Below are positions 19,018 to 27,046 of a stretch of DNA of 64,000 bases, one piece after another. Below the pieces are notes generated by a model, which did no database searches, was not told where the DNA came from, and saw only the letters and a program-made list of their open reading frames with translations. The stretch covers positions 62,001 to 126,000 of the forward strand of contig NZ_JACAPR010000012.1 in assembly GCF_013385635.1 (NCBI RefSeq). The letters run 5' to 3'. The number at the start of each line of letters is the position of its first letter. Within the stretch, counting starts at the first letter, position 1. The stretch is from Pseudomonas gingeri. Lineage in GTDB: Bacteria; Pseudomonadota; Gammaproteobacteria; Pseudomonadales; Pseudomonadaceae. The position numbers were made by a program, and so were the translations under genes.

Positions 19018-19918
19018 TACGCTTGGTCCTCAGCTCGGAGTACAGGTAAGGCACGATGATCGCGAGAATCGCACCGAGCATCAGAATCGCACTGGCCGAG
19101 CCCATGCCCATCTGGCCGCGACTGAAGGTGAAGGAATACATGAACATGGCTGGCAGATCGGACGAGTAGCCAGGACCGCCGGCGGTCATCGCCGCCACCA
19201 GGTCGAAGCTCTTGATCGCGATGTGCGCCAGGATCATCACCGCACTGAAGAACACCGGACGCAGGCTTGGCAGCACCACTTTCCAGTAGATCCGCGGCAG
19301 GCTCGCGCCATCGATCTGGGCGGCACGGATGATCGATTGATCGACACCGCGCAGGCCGGCGAGGAACATCGCCATGATAAAGCCCGAGGCTTGCCATACC
19401 GCGGCGATCACCAGGCAGTACACCACGCGGTCCGGGTCGATCAGCCAGTCCAGGCGGAAGCCTTCCCAGCCCCAGTCACGCAGCAGCTTGTCCAGGCCCA
19501 TGCCGGGGTTGAGCAGCCATTTCCAGGCGGTACCGGTGACGATCATCGAGAGCGCCATCGGGTACAGGTAAATGGTACGGATGAAACCTTCGCGACGGAT
19601 GCGCTGGTCGAGGAACACCGCCAGCAGCACGCCGATCACCAGGGTGACGCCGATGAACAAGCCACCGAAGACCGCCAGGTTCTTGCTCGCCACCCACCAG
19701 CGATCGTTGTCGAACAACCGCGCGTATTGCGCCAGGCCTACCCATTTGTAGGTCGGCAGGAAAGTCGAGTTGGTGAACGACAGAACGAACGTCCACAGGA
19801 TGTAGCCGTAGAAGCCCACCAGGACGATGAACATGCTGGGCGCCAGCACCAGTTTGGGTAGCCAGCGCTGCAGTGCATCGAACGGCGAGGCTTTGCTGAA
19901 CACAGCAACAGAACTCAT
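19010..19918 (-). CDS. gtsB: Glucose ABC transporter permease GtsB
   Basis: Inner-membrane permease of the MalF type, 302 residues, with six membrane segments and the EAA-like loop AAQIDGASLPRIYWKVVLP. It is downstream of gtsA by 155 bp, a space filled by a REPIN. The N-terminus (MSSVAVFSKASPFDAL) is cytoplasmic. Confidence 0.94.
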   Translation of the reverse strand: MSSVAVFSKASPFDALQRWLPKLVLAPSMFIVLVGFYGYILWTFVLSFTNSTFLPTYKWVGLAQYARLFDNDRWWVASKNLAVFGGLFIGVTLVIGVLLAVFLDQRIRREGFIRTIYLYPMALSMIVTGTAWKWLLNPGMGLDKLLRDWGWEGFRLDWLIDPDRVVYCLVIAAVWQASGFIMAMFLAGLRGVDQSIIRAAQIDGASLPRIYWKVVLPSLRPVFFSAVMILAHIAIKSFDLVAAMTAGGPGYSSDLPAMFMYSFTFSRGQMGMGSASAILMLGAILAIIVPYLYSELRTKRND

Positions 19919-19960
19919 GGGAAAATCCAGTACAGGGAAAGGGACTACATGCAGATCCCT

Positions 19961-20053
19961 TGCAGGAGCCGGCTTGCCGGCGATTGCGGTTTATCAGTGG
20001 ATAAATCCGGTGACCGATATTCCGCTATCGCTGGCAAGCCAGCTCCTACACAG
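19961..20053. repeat. REPIN inside the gts operon, between gtsA and gtsB
   Basis: Inverted REPs: TGCAGGAGCCGGCTTGCCGG and the reverse complement of TGTAGGAGCTGGCTTGCCAG. It lies within the operon, just after the gene for the abundant binding protein, where it could protect the upstream mRNA. Confidence 0.85.
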
Positions 20054-20073
20054 GAAGCCTGCGGTGCTGAAAA

Positions 20074-21360
20074 CTACTTCGCGGACTTGACCGCCGCGCC
20101 GAGTTTCTTCGCGGCATCGGCAGGATCGGCTTTCGGGTCATTGATGTAGTTGGTCACTACGTCAAAGAACGCACCCTGTACCGCCAGCGTGGTCGCCATG
20201 TTGTGCGCCATGCTCGGCTGCAGGCCGCCGGTCTTGGCATCCGCCAGGAAGTCCTTGGCGGCGGTCTGGGCGCAGGAGTCGAAACCGTACTTGCCCATGT
20301 CGCTCAGCATGTCGTTGCGAACCGGGATCGAGCCCTTGTTGATGCTGAAGACTTTCTGGAAGTTTTCACCCAGCACGACCTTGGCGATGTCCTGCTGACC
20401 GGCAGCAGTGCCCTTGTCTTTCTGCTTGAACACCGCCAGGGAGTCGATGTTGTAGGTGAAGGCCTTGTCGGTACCCGGGAAGGCTACGCATTCGTAGTCC
20501 TTGCCGGCGACTTTCTTGGCTGCTGTCCACTCGCTCTTGGCCCAGTCACCCATGATCTGCATGCCGGCCTTGCCGTTGATGACCTTGGCCGCTTCGAGGT
20601 TCCAGTCCTGGCCCTTGCCATCGACGTCCATGTAGGTCGCGACTTTCTTCAGTTCGGTCAGCGCCTTGACCATTTCAGGACCGGTCAGGGTGGCGTTGTC
20701 CAGGTCGACCAGAGCTTTCTTGTAGCCGTCGACGCCCATGACCGAGAGCACCACCGCTTCGAAAACGGTGCTGTCCTGCCAAGGCTGGCCGCCGTGGGCG
20801 AGCGGAATGAATCCCGCGGCCTTGAGCTTGTCACCGGCAGCGTAGAATTCCTGGAGGGTGGTCGGCGGTTTTTCGATCCCGGCCTTCTTGAAGACTTCAG
20901 GGTTGATCCACAGCCAGTTGACACGGTGGATGTTCACCGGCACTGCCACGTACTCACCGTTGTACTTCACGGTATCGGAGACTTTCTTGTCGAGCAGGCT
21001 GTCCCACTTCTCTTCTTTGGCAACGTCCTTCAGGACGTCAGTGTCGAGCAGACCGGTAGACGCCCATTCCTGGATATCCGGACCCTTGATCTGCGCAACG
21101 CCTGGCGGGTTGCCGGCAACCGCGCGGCTTTTCAGCACGGTCATGGCCGTGGCACCGCCACCGCCGGCGACAGCGCCGTCTTTCCAGGTGAAACCATCTT
21201 TTTCGACCTGGGCCTTGAGCACATCGACAGCCGCTTTTTCACCACCGGACGTCCACCAGTGAACCACTTCCACAGTCCCTTTCGAGTCTGCGGCCTGTGC
21301 GCTGAGGGGGAACAACGAGGCGAGAGAAATCACTGCGGCGAGGCGAGAAATCGAATTCAT
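20074..21360 (-). CDS. gtsA: Periplasmic glucose-binding protein GtsA
   Basis: Binds glucose in the periplasm and delivers it to GtsBC. The 428-residue protein has a signal peptide ending LSAQA (residues 1-23), followed by VEVVHWWTSGGEKAAVD, the start of the family 1 solute-binding fold. The ATG at 21360 has AAAGGT upstream; a longer open frame to 21411 would remove the signal peptide from the terminus. Its 5' leader has AACAACAAGAA just before the ribosome site, and its promoter region has the GTNAC module. Confidence 0.95.
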   Translation of the reverse strand: MNSISRLAAVISLASLFPLSAQAADSKGTVEVVHWWTSGGEKAAVDVLKAQVEKDGFTWKDGAVAGGGGATAMTVLKSRAVAGNPPGVAQIKGPDIQEWASTGLLDTDVLKDVAKEEKWDSLLDKKVSDTVKYNGEYVAVPVNIHRVNWLWINPEVFKKAGIEKPPTTLQEFYAAGDKLKAAGFIPLAHGGQPWQDSTVFEAVVLSVMGVDGYKKALVDLDNATLTGPEMVKALTELKKVATYMDVDGKGQDWNLEAAKVINGKAGMQIMGDWAKSEWTAAKKVAGKDYECVAFPGTDKAFTYNIDSLAVFKQKDKGTAAGQQDIAKVVLGENFQKVFSINKGSIPVRNDMLSDMGKYGFDSCAQTAAKDFLADAKTGGLQPSMAHNMATTLAVQGAFFDVVTNYINDPKADPADAAKKLGAAVKSAK

Positions 21361-21370
21361 CTGAGTACCT

Positions 21371-21381
21371 TTCTTGTTGTT
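21371..21381 (-). promoter_or_regulatory. Hfq/Crc-type motif before gtsA
   Basis: The transcript reads AACAACAAGAA, holding two overlapping matches to AANAANAA directly before AAGGT. gtsA homologues are known catabolite-repression targets in Pseudomonas. Confidence 0.6.
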
Positions 21382-21414
21382 ATGCATGCAAGTCTGGTGC
21401 TTGCGCTGCATGGG

Positions 21415-21480
21415 ATTCTAGTCAAGGCACGCCCCGTCGCAGGTAACGAAGGGATGCGCAAATGTCACGGCATGGTTACA
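21415..21480 (-). promoter_or_regulatory. gtsA promoter with GTNAC operator module
   Basis: On the minus strand: GTAAC (21475-21479), GTGAC (21464-21468) and GTTAC (21443-21447), at 11- and 21-base steps, then 19 bases, then TAGAAT (21415-21420) as the -10. The last half-site covers the -35 place, typical of an activator of the OmpR class. The same arrangement stands before the AGE-family gene. GltR is the natural candidate, but nothing here proves it. Confidence 0.6.
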
Positions 21481-21485
21481 TGTAT

Positions 21486-22754
21486 TTATAACCGTTTTTT
21501 TGGCGCAGAGGCCCGTGCCAGAGCGCTCGCGAGGCTAGGCGCCAGTGGCAGGCAGGGTAACAGCACCGCCTGGTAGGCATGATAGAGATCGGGCTTGCCA
21601 CCCCAGATGCGCGCACTCGGCTGATTGTGCTCATCGAGTTCGTGATGCCAGCTGCCGTGCAGCCGGTCGATAAAGTGCAGGTCGTTGAAATCCCAGAAGC
21701 GTCGGTACCAGGTTTCGTACTGCTCCTCGCCCGTGCGCCGCAGCAGCGCCGCCGCCGTCGCGCTCGCCTCGCAATGCACCCAGTGCAGGCGCTCGCGGAC
21801 CACCGGACGGTTTTCCCAGTCCAGGGTGTAGACCACACCGGGCGCGCCATCCGCCGCCCAGCCATGACGGCAGGCGCTGGCGAACAGTTCGCGGGCATCC
21901 TCCAGCAGCCATCCGGGAGTCTCCAGCCCGGCCGCGCGGCGGGCCGCCTCAAGATGCAACACCAGCCGCGACCATTCGAAACCGTGACCCGGGGTCGTGC
22001 CGTAGGGACGGAAACCGTCTGCGGGGTTGTCTTCGTTGTAGCCCGGCAGGGGTTGCCAATGATGATCGAAATGCTCGGTGACCATGAAGCCGCCAGCAGC
22101 CGCCTGCCGATGGATCAATCGCTCGACGATGCGCAGCGCGCGATCGAGCCAGCGGCTGTCGCCGGTGACATCGGCCAGGGCGAGGAAAGCCTCGGTGCCA
22201 TGCATATTGCTGTTGGCACCGCGATAGCTTTCCTCGTTGCTCCAGTCGCGGGCGAAGGATTCGCGCAGCGTGCCCTCTTCCTCGCTCCAGAAATGCGCGT
22301 CGATCACACGGATCGCCTCGGCTAGAAGGCCAGGGGCCTCCGGGCTGCCGGCAACCACCGCCGAACTGGCGGCGAGCGCGACGAAGGCATGCAGGTAGGC
22401 GGCCTTGCCACTGTTGCCATCACGATGCTCGGCAACCGCGTACCAGCCGCCGAAGGTCGCATCGCGCAGCGGTCCCCAGAGCGCGGCGACACCGTGGTCG
22501 ACCAGCTCGCGGCAACCGGGGATCCCCTGGATATGGGCCATGGCGAAACTGTGGGTCATGCGTGCGGTGTTCATGGTCTCGGCCATGGCCTCGGGTGGCA
22601 GGCAGCCACGCGCATCCAGATTGCCGAAACCTTCAGTTAACCTGGAGGCCTTGGCGAACGACAGCAGGCGCTGTCCTTCTGCCATCAACCAGGCTTGGTG
22701 AGCAGGAGCATCCAGCCAACTGCCGAATGGAAATTCAACGCTGTCGCCAGTCAT
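21486..22754 (-). CDS. AGE-family sugar epimerase/isomerase
   Basis: A 422-residue (alpha/alpha)6-barrel enzyme of the N-acylglucosamine 2-epimerase family. Typical motifs are RMTHSFAMAH, NMHGTEAFLAL and HGFEWSRLVLHLE, the last carrying a catalytic-region His. Family members isomerise N-acetylglucosamine, mannose/fructose or cellobiose; the substrate is not readable here, though the glucose-cluster setting suggests a neutral hexose such as mannose or fructose. It has its own promoter with the same module as gtsA and ends six bases before that module. Confidence 0.85.
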   Translation of the reverse strand: MTGDSVEFPFGSWLDAPAHQAWLMAEGQRLLSFAKASRLTEGFGNLDARGCLPPEAMAETMNTARMTHSFAMAHIQGIPGCRELVDHGVAALWGPLRDATFGGWYAVAEHRDGNSGKAAYLHAFVALAASSAVVAGSPEAPGLLAEAIRVIDAHFWSEEEGTLRESFARDWSNEESYRGANSNMHGTEAFLALADVTGDSRWLDRALRIVERLIHRQAAAGGFMVTEHFDHHWQPLPGYNEDNPADGFRPYGTTPGHGFEWSRLVLHLEAARRAAGLETPGWLLEDARELFASACRHGWAADGAPGVVYTLDWENRPVVRERLHWVHCEASATAAALLRRTGEEQYETWYRRFWDFNDLHFIDRLHGSWHHELDEHNQPSARIWGGKPDLYHAYQAVLLPCLPLAPSLASALARASAPKKRL

Positions 22755-22769
22755 GGGCGTCGCCTTTTC

Positions 22770-22788
22770 TTGTTATTCAGTTTTTATT
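22770..22788 (-). promoter_or_regulatory. Two A-rich Hfq/Crc-type motifs before the AGE gene
   Basis: The leader reads AATAAAAA (22781-22788) and AATAACAA (22770-22777), both matching AANAANAA, about 15-35 bases before the ATG. Confidence 0.5.
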
Positions 22789-22820
22789 CAGAGCCAGGTC
22801 TTATGCCTGTGATCGTGCGG

Positions 22821-22886
22821 ATTCTAACCAGCACCCGGCAGACAACAGGTAACGAAGGCCGGTAAAAATGTCACCACCCGGTGACA
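22821..22886 (-). promoter_or_regulatory. AGE-gene promoter with GTNAC operator module
   Basis: On the minus strand: GTCAC, GTGAC and GTTAC half-sites with the same 11- and 21-base steps as before gtsA, then 19 bases, then TAGAAT (22821-22826). The outer pair also forms TGTCACC-N4-GGTGACA. The 336-bp space between this gene and the AP2-like gene holds this promoter and no other gene I can see. Confidence 0.6.
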
Positions 22887-23090
22887 ATGACTTGTCCTGA
22901 TAATCCGCTGCATCAGCGCTTTTTTGCCATCAAGTAGGAAAAACGCCGACTAGGCCGCTTCCCTTTTCGGTGTAGGAGCACTCCCTAAGCAGTTTTCCCA
23001 CATTGAAGGCCGCCGTTGCCTGGGCGAATCTTCCAGACTTCACCCATGACACGACCCATGAAAGCCCACGCCCGCAAGGAGGCATGCCCC

Positions 23091-23735
23091 ATGGTTAACG
23101 ACAATCCGCGCCTGGCCCGTCAGTGCTGCATTTTTCCGTTGTACCGGGGAGGGACGCAGTACGCCTGGAAAGTGGAAGTGCGGCGCGACGGTCAGCCCGT
23201 GGGCAGGACCTTCACCTTCGACGAATATGGTGGCGAACCGGGCGCGCGCCTGGCCGCCGAATCATGTCGCAACGCGCTGGTGCTGAAGATGCCGCCGGTG
23301 CTTACCTATGAAAGCCGCCAGCGCCTGCTGCCGCATAACACCAGCGGTCATCCGGGCGTACTGCGGATCGAGTCCAACAACACCGGTTACTGGCGGGCCA
23401 GTACGCGGATCCACGGCTACAACCTGAGCCGCAGCTTCAGTGTCGAGCGGTATGGCGAGGAGCAGGCCAAGCGCCTGGCCCTGGCCGAGCGCCAACGGCA
23501 GTTGGCGCTGTGTGACGAACCCTATGAGCAGGCCATGGCAACCCTGCAGCAACACTTCAGCCAGACCAATTCGCGCTTGCGCGAACATCGTATCCAGGCC
23601 GCCATCGGTCAGGCCCGGCAGACAGCCGCCTCAGCCGACAGCCAGTTGCCGAATGCCCAGGAGCCGTCCCTGACGATCAGCGCGGAGCAGGCGCTGCTTT
23701 CCATCAGTCGGCATTTCGCGGCAAGTACAAAGTAA
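23091..23735 (+). CDS. Protein with two AP2-like repeats
   Basis: A 214-residue, basic, soluble protein. Two similar segments, about residues 24-62 and 99-138, align without gaps at an offset of 75: W26/W101, R31/R106, G34/G109, R39/R114, F41/F116, Y46-G47/Y121-G122 and RLA at 53/128. The pattern W..R..G....R.F....YG.....RLA is that of AP2/ERF DNA-binding domains, known in plants and in bacterial HNH homing nucleases. No nuclease domain is present here. I chose the ATG at 23091 with GGAGG upstream. Its last 32 bases overlap the end of gtrS on the other strand. Function unknown. Confidence 0.7.
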   Translation: MVNDNPRLARQCCIFPLYRGGTQYAWKVEVRRDGQPVGRTFTFDEYGGEPGARLAAESCRNALVLKMPPVLTYESRQRLLPHNTSGHPGVLRIESNNTGYWRASTRIHGYNLSRSFSVERYGEEQAKRLALAERQRQLALCDEPYEQAMATLQQHFSQTNSRLREHRIQAAIGQARQTAASADSQLPNAQEPSLTISAEQALLSISRHFAASTK

Positions 23736-25164
23736 CCCGCAGGCCGCCCTCACGCAGGTTCTGCAGGCTCACTTCACCGCCATGGCTGTGGGCGATATTG
23801 CGCGCGATGCCCAACCCCAGCCCATAGCCCTGCTGCTGCCCGGACAGACGGAAATGCGGCTCGAACACCTGCTCCAGACGCTGCTCGGGCACCCCTGGGC
23901 CTTCATCATCGACGTGCAGGACAAACACTTCGTCATCGTCCTCGATATGCAGGTGAGCCTTGTCACCGTACTTGAGGGCGTTGTCGATCAGGTTGCCCAT
24001 GCAACGCCGCAGCGCCAGCGGCTTGCCGGGAAAGGCTGCCAATGCGCGGCCGTCCAGCGTGACCCGACCGTTGCCGTTGGGCGGCAGGTAGGGTTCGATC
24101 AGGCAATCGAGGGCGTGATTGAGGTCCACCGGCTCGATATTCTCGTGGATATCGGTGTCCTTCACACACTGCAGTGCCCCCTTGACCAACATCTCCAGTT
24201 CGTCGAGATCGCGGCCGAACTTCAGTTGCAGCTTCTCGTCTTCGAGCAATTCGACCCGCAGCCGCAAGCGTGTGATAGGGGTGCGCAGATCATGGGAAAT
24301 GGCGCTGAACAACTGGCTGCGCTCGGTCAGGTAGCGGCTGATGCGTTCACGCATGGTATTGAGGGCCCGGCCGACTTCCATCACTTCGCTGCCACCGCCC
24401 TCCAGCACTGGCCGCACTTCCTCCGCCCCCAGCGACATGTCCCGAGCCGAGCGGGCCAGGCGCTTGAGCGGGCGACTCTGCCAGTGCACCAGCAGACCGA
24501 TGAACAGTAACAGGAAACCGCTGGTGAGCAGGATGAACCAGAGCTGCTGGGACGGCAGCCCCTCCTCCTCCAGGCTGGTGTAGGGCTCGGGCAGCAACGA
24601 GGCGATATACAGCCACTCGCCCGGCGACATCTGGATCTGCGTCACCAGCACCGGCGGGTTGACCGGTTCCAGGGTCAGGGCGTAGTGGGCCCAGGAGCGC
24701 GGCAGCTCGTCGAGCTTCAGGCCACCGTTGAAAATCCGCAGATCGTCGGGACTGACGAAACTCACGGAAATATCGACATCGTTGCCCAGGGACTGGCGCA
24801 GCACTTCGTGGACCGCATCGAGTACCGCGGTCTTGCGCGGGGTCGGCCCCAGCAGTTTCATGTCCAGCGGCTTGTCGTTCAGAGTCACGACAAAGCGCGT
24901 ACCGCCCATGCTGCGCAGCTGGTCGAGCACCAGCGGCCGGTAGGCCAGAGGCAACGAGCGCAGGTAGCTGACACTGGCGGTCATTGAGTGCGCCAGGCTG
25001 CGGGCACTGGTCACCAGGCCTTCAAGCTGGGTGGCGCGCAATTGCGAGAGCCAGATCGCACTGGACAGGGTCTGGGCCAGCAGCACCGCGAACAGCGTCA
25101 ACAGCAGCATTCGCCCCAGCAGCGAGCGCGGGACCGGCAAGCGCCGGCGCAGCTCAGAGAGCAT
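23704..25164 (-). CDS. gtrS: Sensor histidine kinase GtrS (GltS) of the glucose two-component system
   Basis: A membrane kinase of 486 residues: membrane segment about 18-40, periplasmic sensor about 41-205, second membrane segment about 207-227, HAMP, then the phospho-acceptor His291 in SAISHDLRTP, and ATPase boxes (NLIDNALKYG, DEGPGVP, GLGLGIARN). In P. aeruginosa GtrS responds to 2-ketogluconate or 6-phosphogluconate and drives GltR. The ATG overlaps the gltR stop by 11 bases. Confidence 0.92.
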   Translation of the reverse strand: MLSELRRRLPVPRSLLGRMLLLTLFAVLLAQTLSSAIWLSQLRATQLEGLVTSARSLAHSMTASVSYLRSLPLAYRPLVLDQLRSMGGTRFVVTLNDKPLDMKLLGPTPRKTAVLDAVHEVLRQSLGNDVDISVSFVSPDDLRIFNGGLKLDELPRSWAHYALTLEPVNPPVLVTQIQMSPGEWLYIASLLPEPYTSLEEEGLPSQQLWFILLTSGFLLLFIGLLVHWQSRPLKRLARSARDMSLGAEEVRPVLEGGGSEVMEVGRALNTMRERISRYLTERSQLFSAISHDLRTPITRLRLRVELLEDEKLQLKFGRDLDELEMLVKGALQCVKDTDIHENIEPVDLNHALDCLIEPYLPPNGNGRVTLDGRALAAFPGKPLALRRCMGNLIDNALKYGDKAHLHIEDDDEVFVLHVDDEGPGVPEQRLEQVFEPHFRLSGQQQGYGLGLGIARNIAHSHGGEVSLQNLREGGLRVTLYLPRNAD

Positions 25165-25885
25165 TGGCGGTGGTGACGTTGGCGGCCAACTGGTAACCGC
25201 TGCCGCGCACCGTGCGAATCAGCCGGGGGGGCTTCTCGGTATCCCGCAGGCGCTGGCGCAACCGGCTGACCGCCATGTCGACGATACGATCCAGGGGCAT
25301 CAGGTCACGCCCACGGGTGGCATTGCCGATGGTGTCGCGATCGAGGATTTCCTGGGGATGGTCAAGAAACAGCTTGAGCAGCGCGAAGTCGGCACCGGAG
25401 AGAATCACTTCCTCGCCGTCGACATGGAACAGCCGGTGGCTGACCGTGTCCAGGCGCCACTCGTCGAAGGCCAGCACTTCACTGCCGCTGCGTTCCTGGC
25501 CGAACTGGGCACGGCGCAACAGCGCCTTGATCCGGGCCTGGAGTTCGCGGGGGCTGAAGGGCTTGCCCAGGTAATCGTCGGCACCCAGCTCCAGACCAAT
25601 GACACGGTCGGCTTCGTCGGAACTGGCGGTGAGCATGATGATCGGCACCTGGGCCTGGCGCGGATGCTGGCGGACCCAACGACAGAGACTGAAGCCGTCT
25701 TCGTCGGGGAGCATCACATCAAGGATGACCAGATCACTGTGGGCGTCGTTCAGCGCCTGGCGAAAACCGGCGCCATCACCGACCGTACGCACCTGGAAAC
25801 CGGCACGACTGAGGTAGGTGTCCAGCAGTTCACGGATTTCCTGGTCATCGTCGACCAGAAGAATGGACTTACTGACTGCGCTCAC
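25154..25885 (-). CDS. gltR: Response regulator GltR (OmpR family)
   Basis: A 243-residue regulator with phospho-acceptor Asp56 (LVILDVMLPDEDGF), the switch lysine in GKPFSP, and a C-terminal winged helix ending RTVRGSGYQLA. In Pseudomonas GltR activates glucose transport genes. The start is a GTG at 25885, with AAGGA and, just upstream, AACAACAA on the transcript. It is first in a gltR-gtrS operon. Confidence 0.93.
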   Translation of the reverse strand: MSAVSKSILLVDDDQEIRELLDTYLSRAGFQVRTVGDGAGFRQALNDAHSDLVILDVMLPDEDGFSLCRWVRQHPRQAQVPIIMLTASSDEADRVIGLELGADDYLGKPFSPRELQARIKALLRRAQFGQERSGSEVLAFDEWRLDTVSHRLFHVDGEEVILSGADFALLKLFLDHPQEILDRDTIGNATRGRDLMPLDRIVDMAVSRLRQRLRDTEKPPRLIRTVRGSGYQLAANVTTANAL

Positions 25886-25896
25886 GGTGGATGTCC

Positions 25897-25904
25897 TTGT
25901 TGTT
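25897..25904 (-). promoter_or_regulatory. Hfq/Crc-type motif before gltR
   Basis: AACAACAA on the transcript directly before the AAGGA of gltR. It is a perfect AANAANAA match, which would place the activator itself under catabolite repression. Confidence 0.5.
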
Positions 25905-25996
25905 GTGGGTAGGACCGAAACGCGGATTATGCCTTAATCGATTAAGCCGTGAAGCACGTGTTGTCTGAGCAGGCGCCTTCGCGGGCAAACCCTGCT

Positions 25997-26068
25997 GATC
26001 GTTCCGCGTCCGCTCTTGTGACGCGGAGCGTCACCGGCTGCATTCCCACGCAAAGCGTGGGAACGATC
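25997..26068. repeat. Palindromic intergenic repeat (non-REP), full copy
   Basis: A 72-bp element with 9-base ends GATCGTTCC and GGAACGATC in inverted orientation, an inner hairpin GACGC-GGA-GCGTC and a longer one TTCCCACGC-AAA-GCGTGGGAA. A partial second copy is at 60944-60992. It lies between gltR and glk. Confidence 0.75.
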
Positions 26069-26086
26069 ATGATTCAACATTGCGGA

Positions 26087-27046
26087 TCAGCTGGCAAAAG
26101 CCTGCTGCAAGGCCACCCCCGCGCCGATCAGGCCGGAATACGGTGCCGTCACCAGCCATACCGGGATGCCCTTGAAGTAGTCGCTCATGCAGCCCTTGTC
26201 GGCGAAGCTGCGGGCAAAGCCGCTCTTGACGAAGAAGTCGGCAAAGCGCGGAATCACGCCGCCGACGATATACACGCCACCCCGCCCGCCCGTGGTCAGC
26301 ACGTTGTTGCCCGCGACCCGCCCCAGCCAGCAACTGAATTGCTCCAGTACTTCCAGGGCAATCGGATCGCCGGCCAGTCCCGCGGCGGTGATCGCTTCCG
26401 GCGTATCCAGCACCGGCGTGTGTCCATCCACCGCGCAGATGGCCCGGTAGACCCGTGGCAGGCCACCACCACTCAAGGCGGTCTCGGCGCTGACATGCCC
26501 GATCTCATCATGAATGTGCCGCCAGAGCTGGGTTTCGCGCGGGCTGCTCAACGGCAGGTCGACGTGCCCGCCCTCGCCGGGCAGCGCCATGAAGCGTTCA
26601 TCACCCAGGTGCAGCAAGGTCCCGACGCCCAGTCCGGTTCCCGGACCGATCACCACGGCGGGGCGTAGCGGCTCCGGCGTGCCTTCGCAAACCACACGGA
26701 AGTCACCAGGTTCGAGGCGGGTCATGCCCAGGGCCATCGCCGAGAAATCGTTGACCAGCAGCAGCTCGTCGACCCGCAAGGTCGCGCAGAAGGCCTTGCG
26801 GCTCAGGCGCCAGTGATTGTTGGTAAAGCGGAACTCGTCGCCACTGACCGGACCGGCCACCGACAGGCACACCGCGCCGACCGCGCCCAATTCCAGCTCC
26901 AGCTCGCTCAGGTAGACCTTGATGGCGTCTTCCGGACAGGCGTGATCGGCGGTGGCCAGCACCTTGACCGAATCCAGGCCGTTGTCTTTCCACAGGGCGA
27001 AGCGGGCGTTGGTGCCGCCGATATCGCCAACCAAAGCCAATTTCAT
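26087..27046 (-). CDS. glk: Glucokinase
   Basis: Phosphorylates glucose with ATP. The 319-residue protein of the bacterial Glk family has the phosphate-binding GDIGGTNARFALW near the N-terminus, LLVNDFSAMALG and GPGTGLGVGTL. The ATG overlaps the edd stop (ATGA), so it is translationally coupled to edd. It is the second gene of edd-glk. Confidence 0.95.
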   Translation of the reverse strand: MKLALVGDIGGTNARFALWKDNGLDSVKVLATADHACPEDAIKVYLSELELELGAVGAVCLSVAGPVSGDEFRFTNNHWRLSRKAFCATLRVDELLLVNDFSAMALGMTRLEPGDFRVVCEGTPEPLRPAVVIGPGTGLGVGTLLHLGDERFMALPGEGGHVDLPLSSPRETQLWRHIHDEIGHVSAETALSGGGLPRVYRAICAVDGHTPVLDTPEAITAAGLAGDPIALEVLEQFSCWLGRVAGNNVLTTGGRGGVYIVGGVIPRFADFFVKSGFARSFADKGCMSDYFKGIPVWLVTAPYSGLIGAGVALQQAFAS

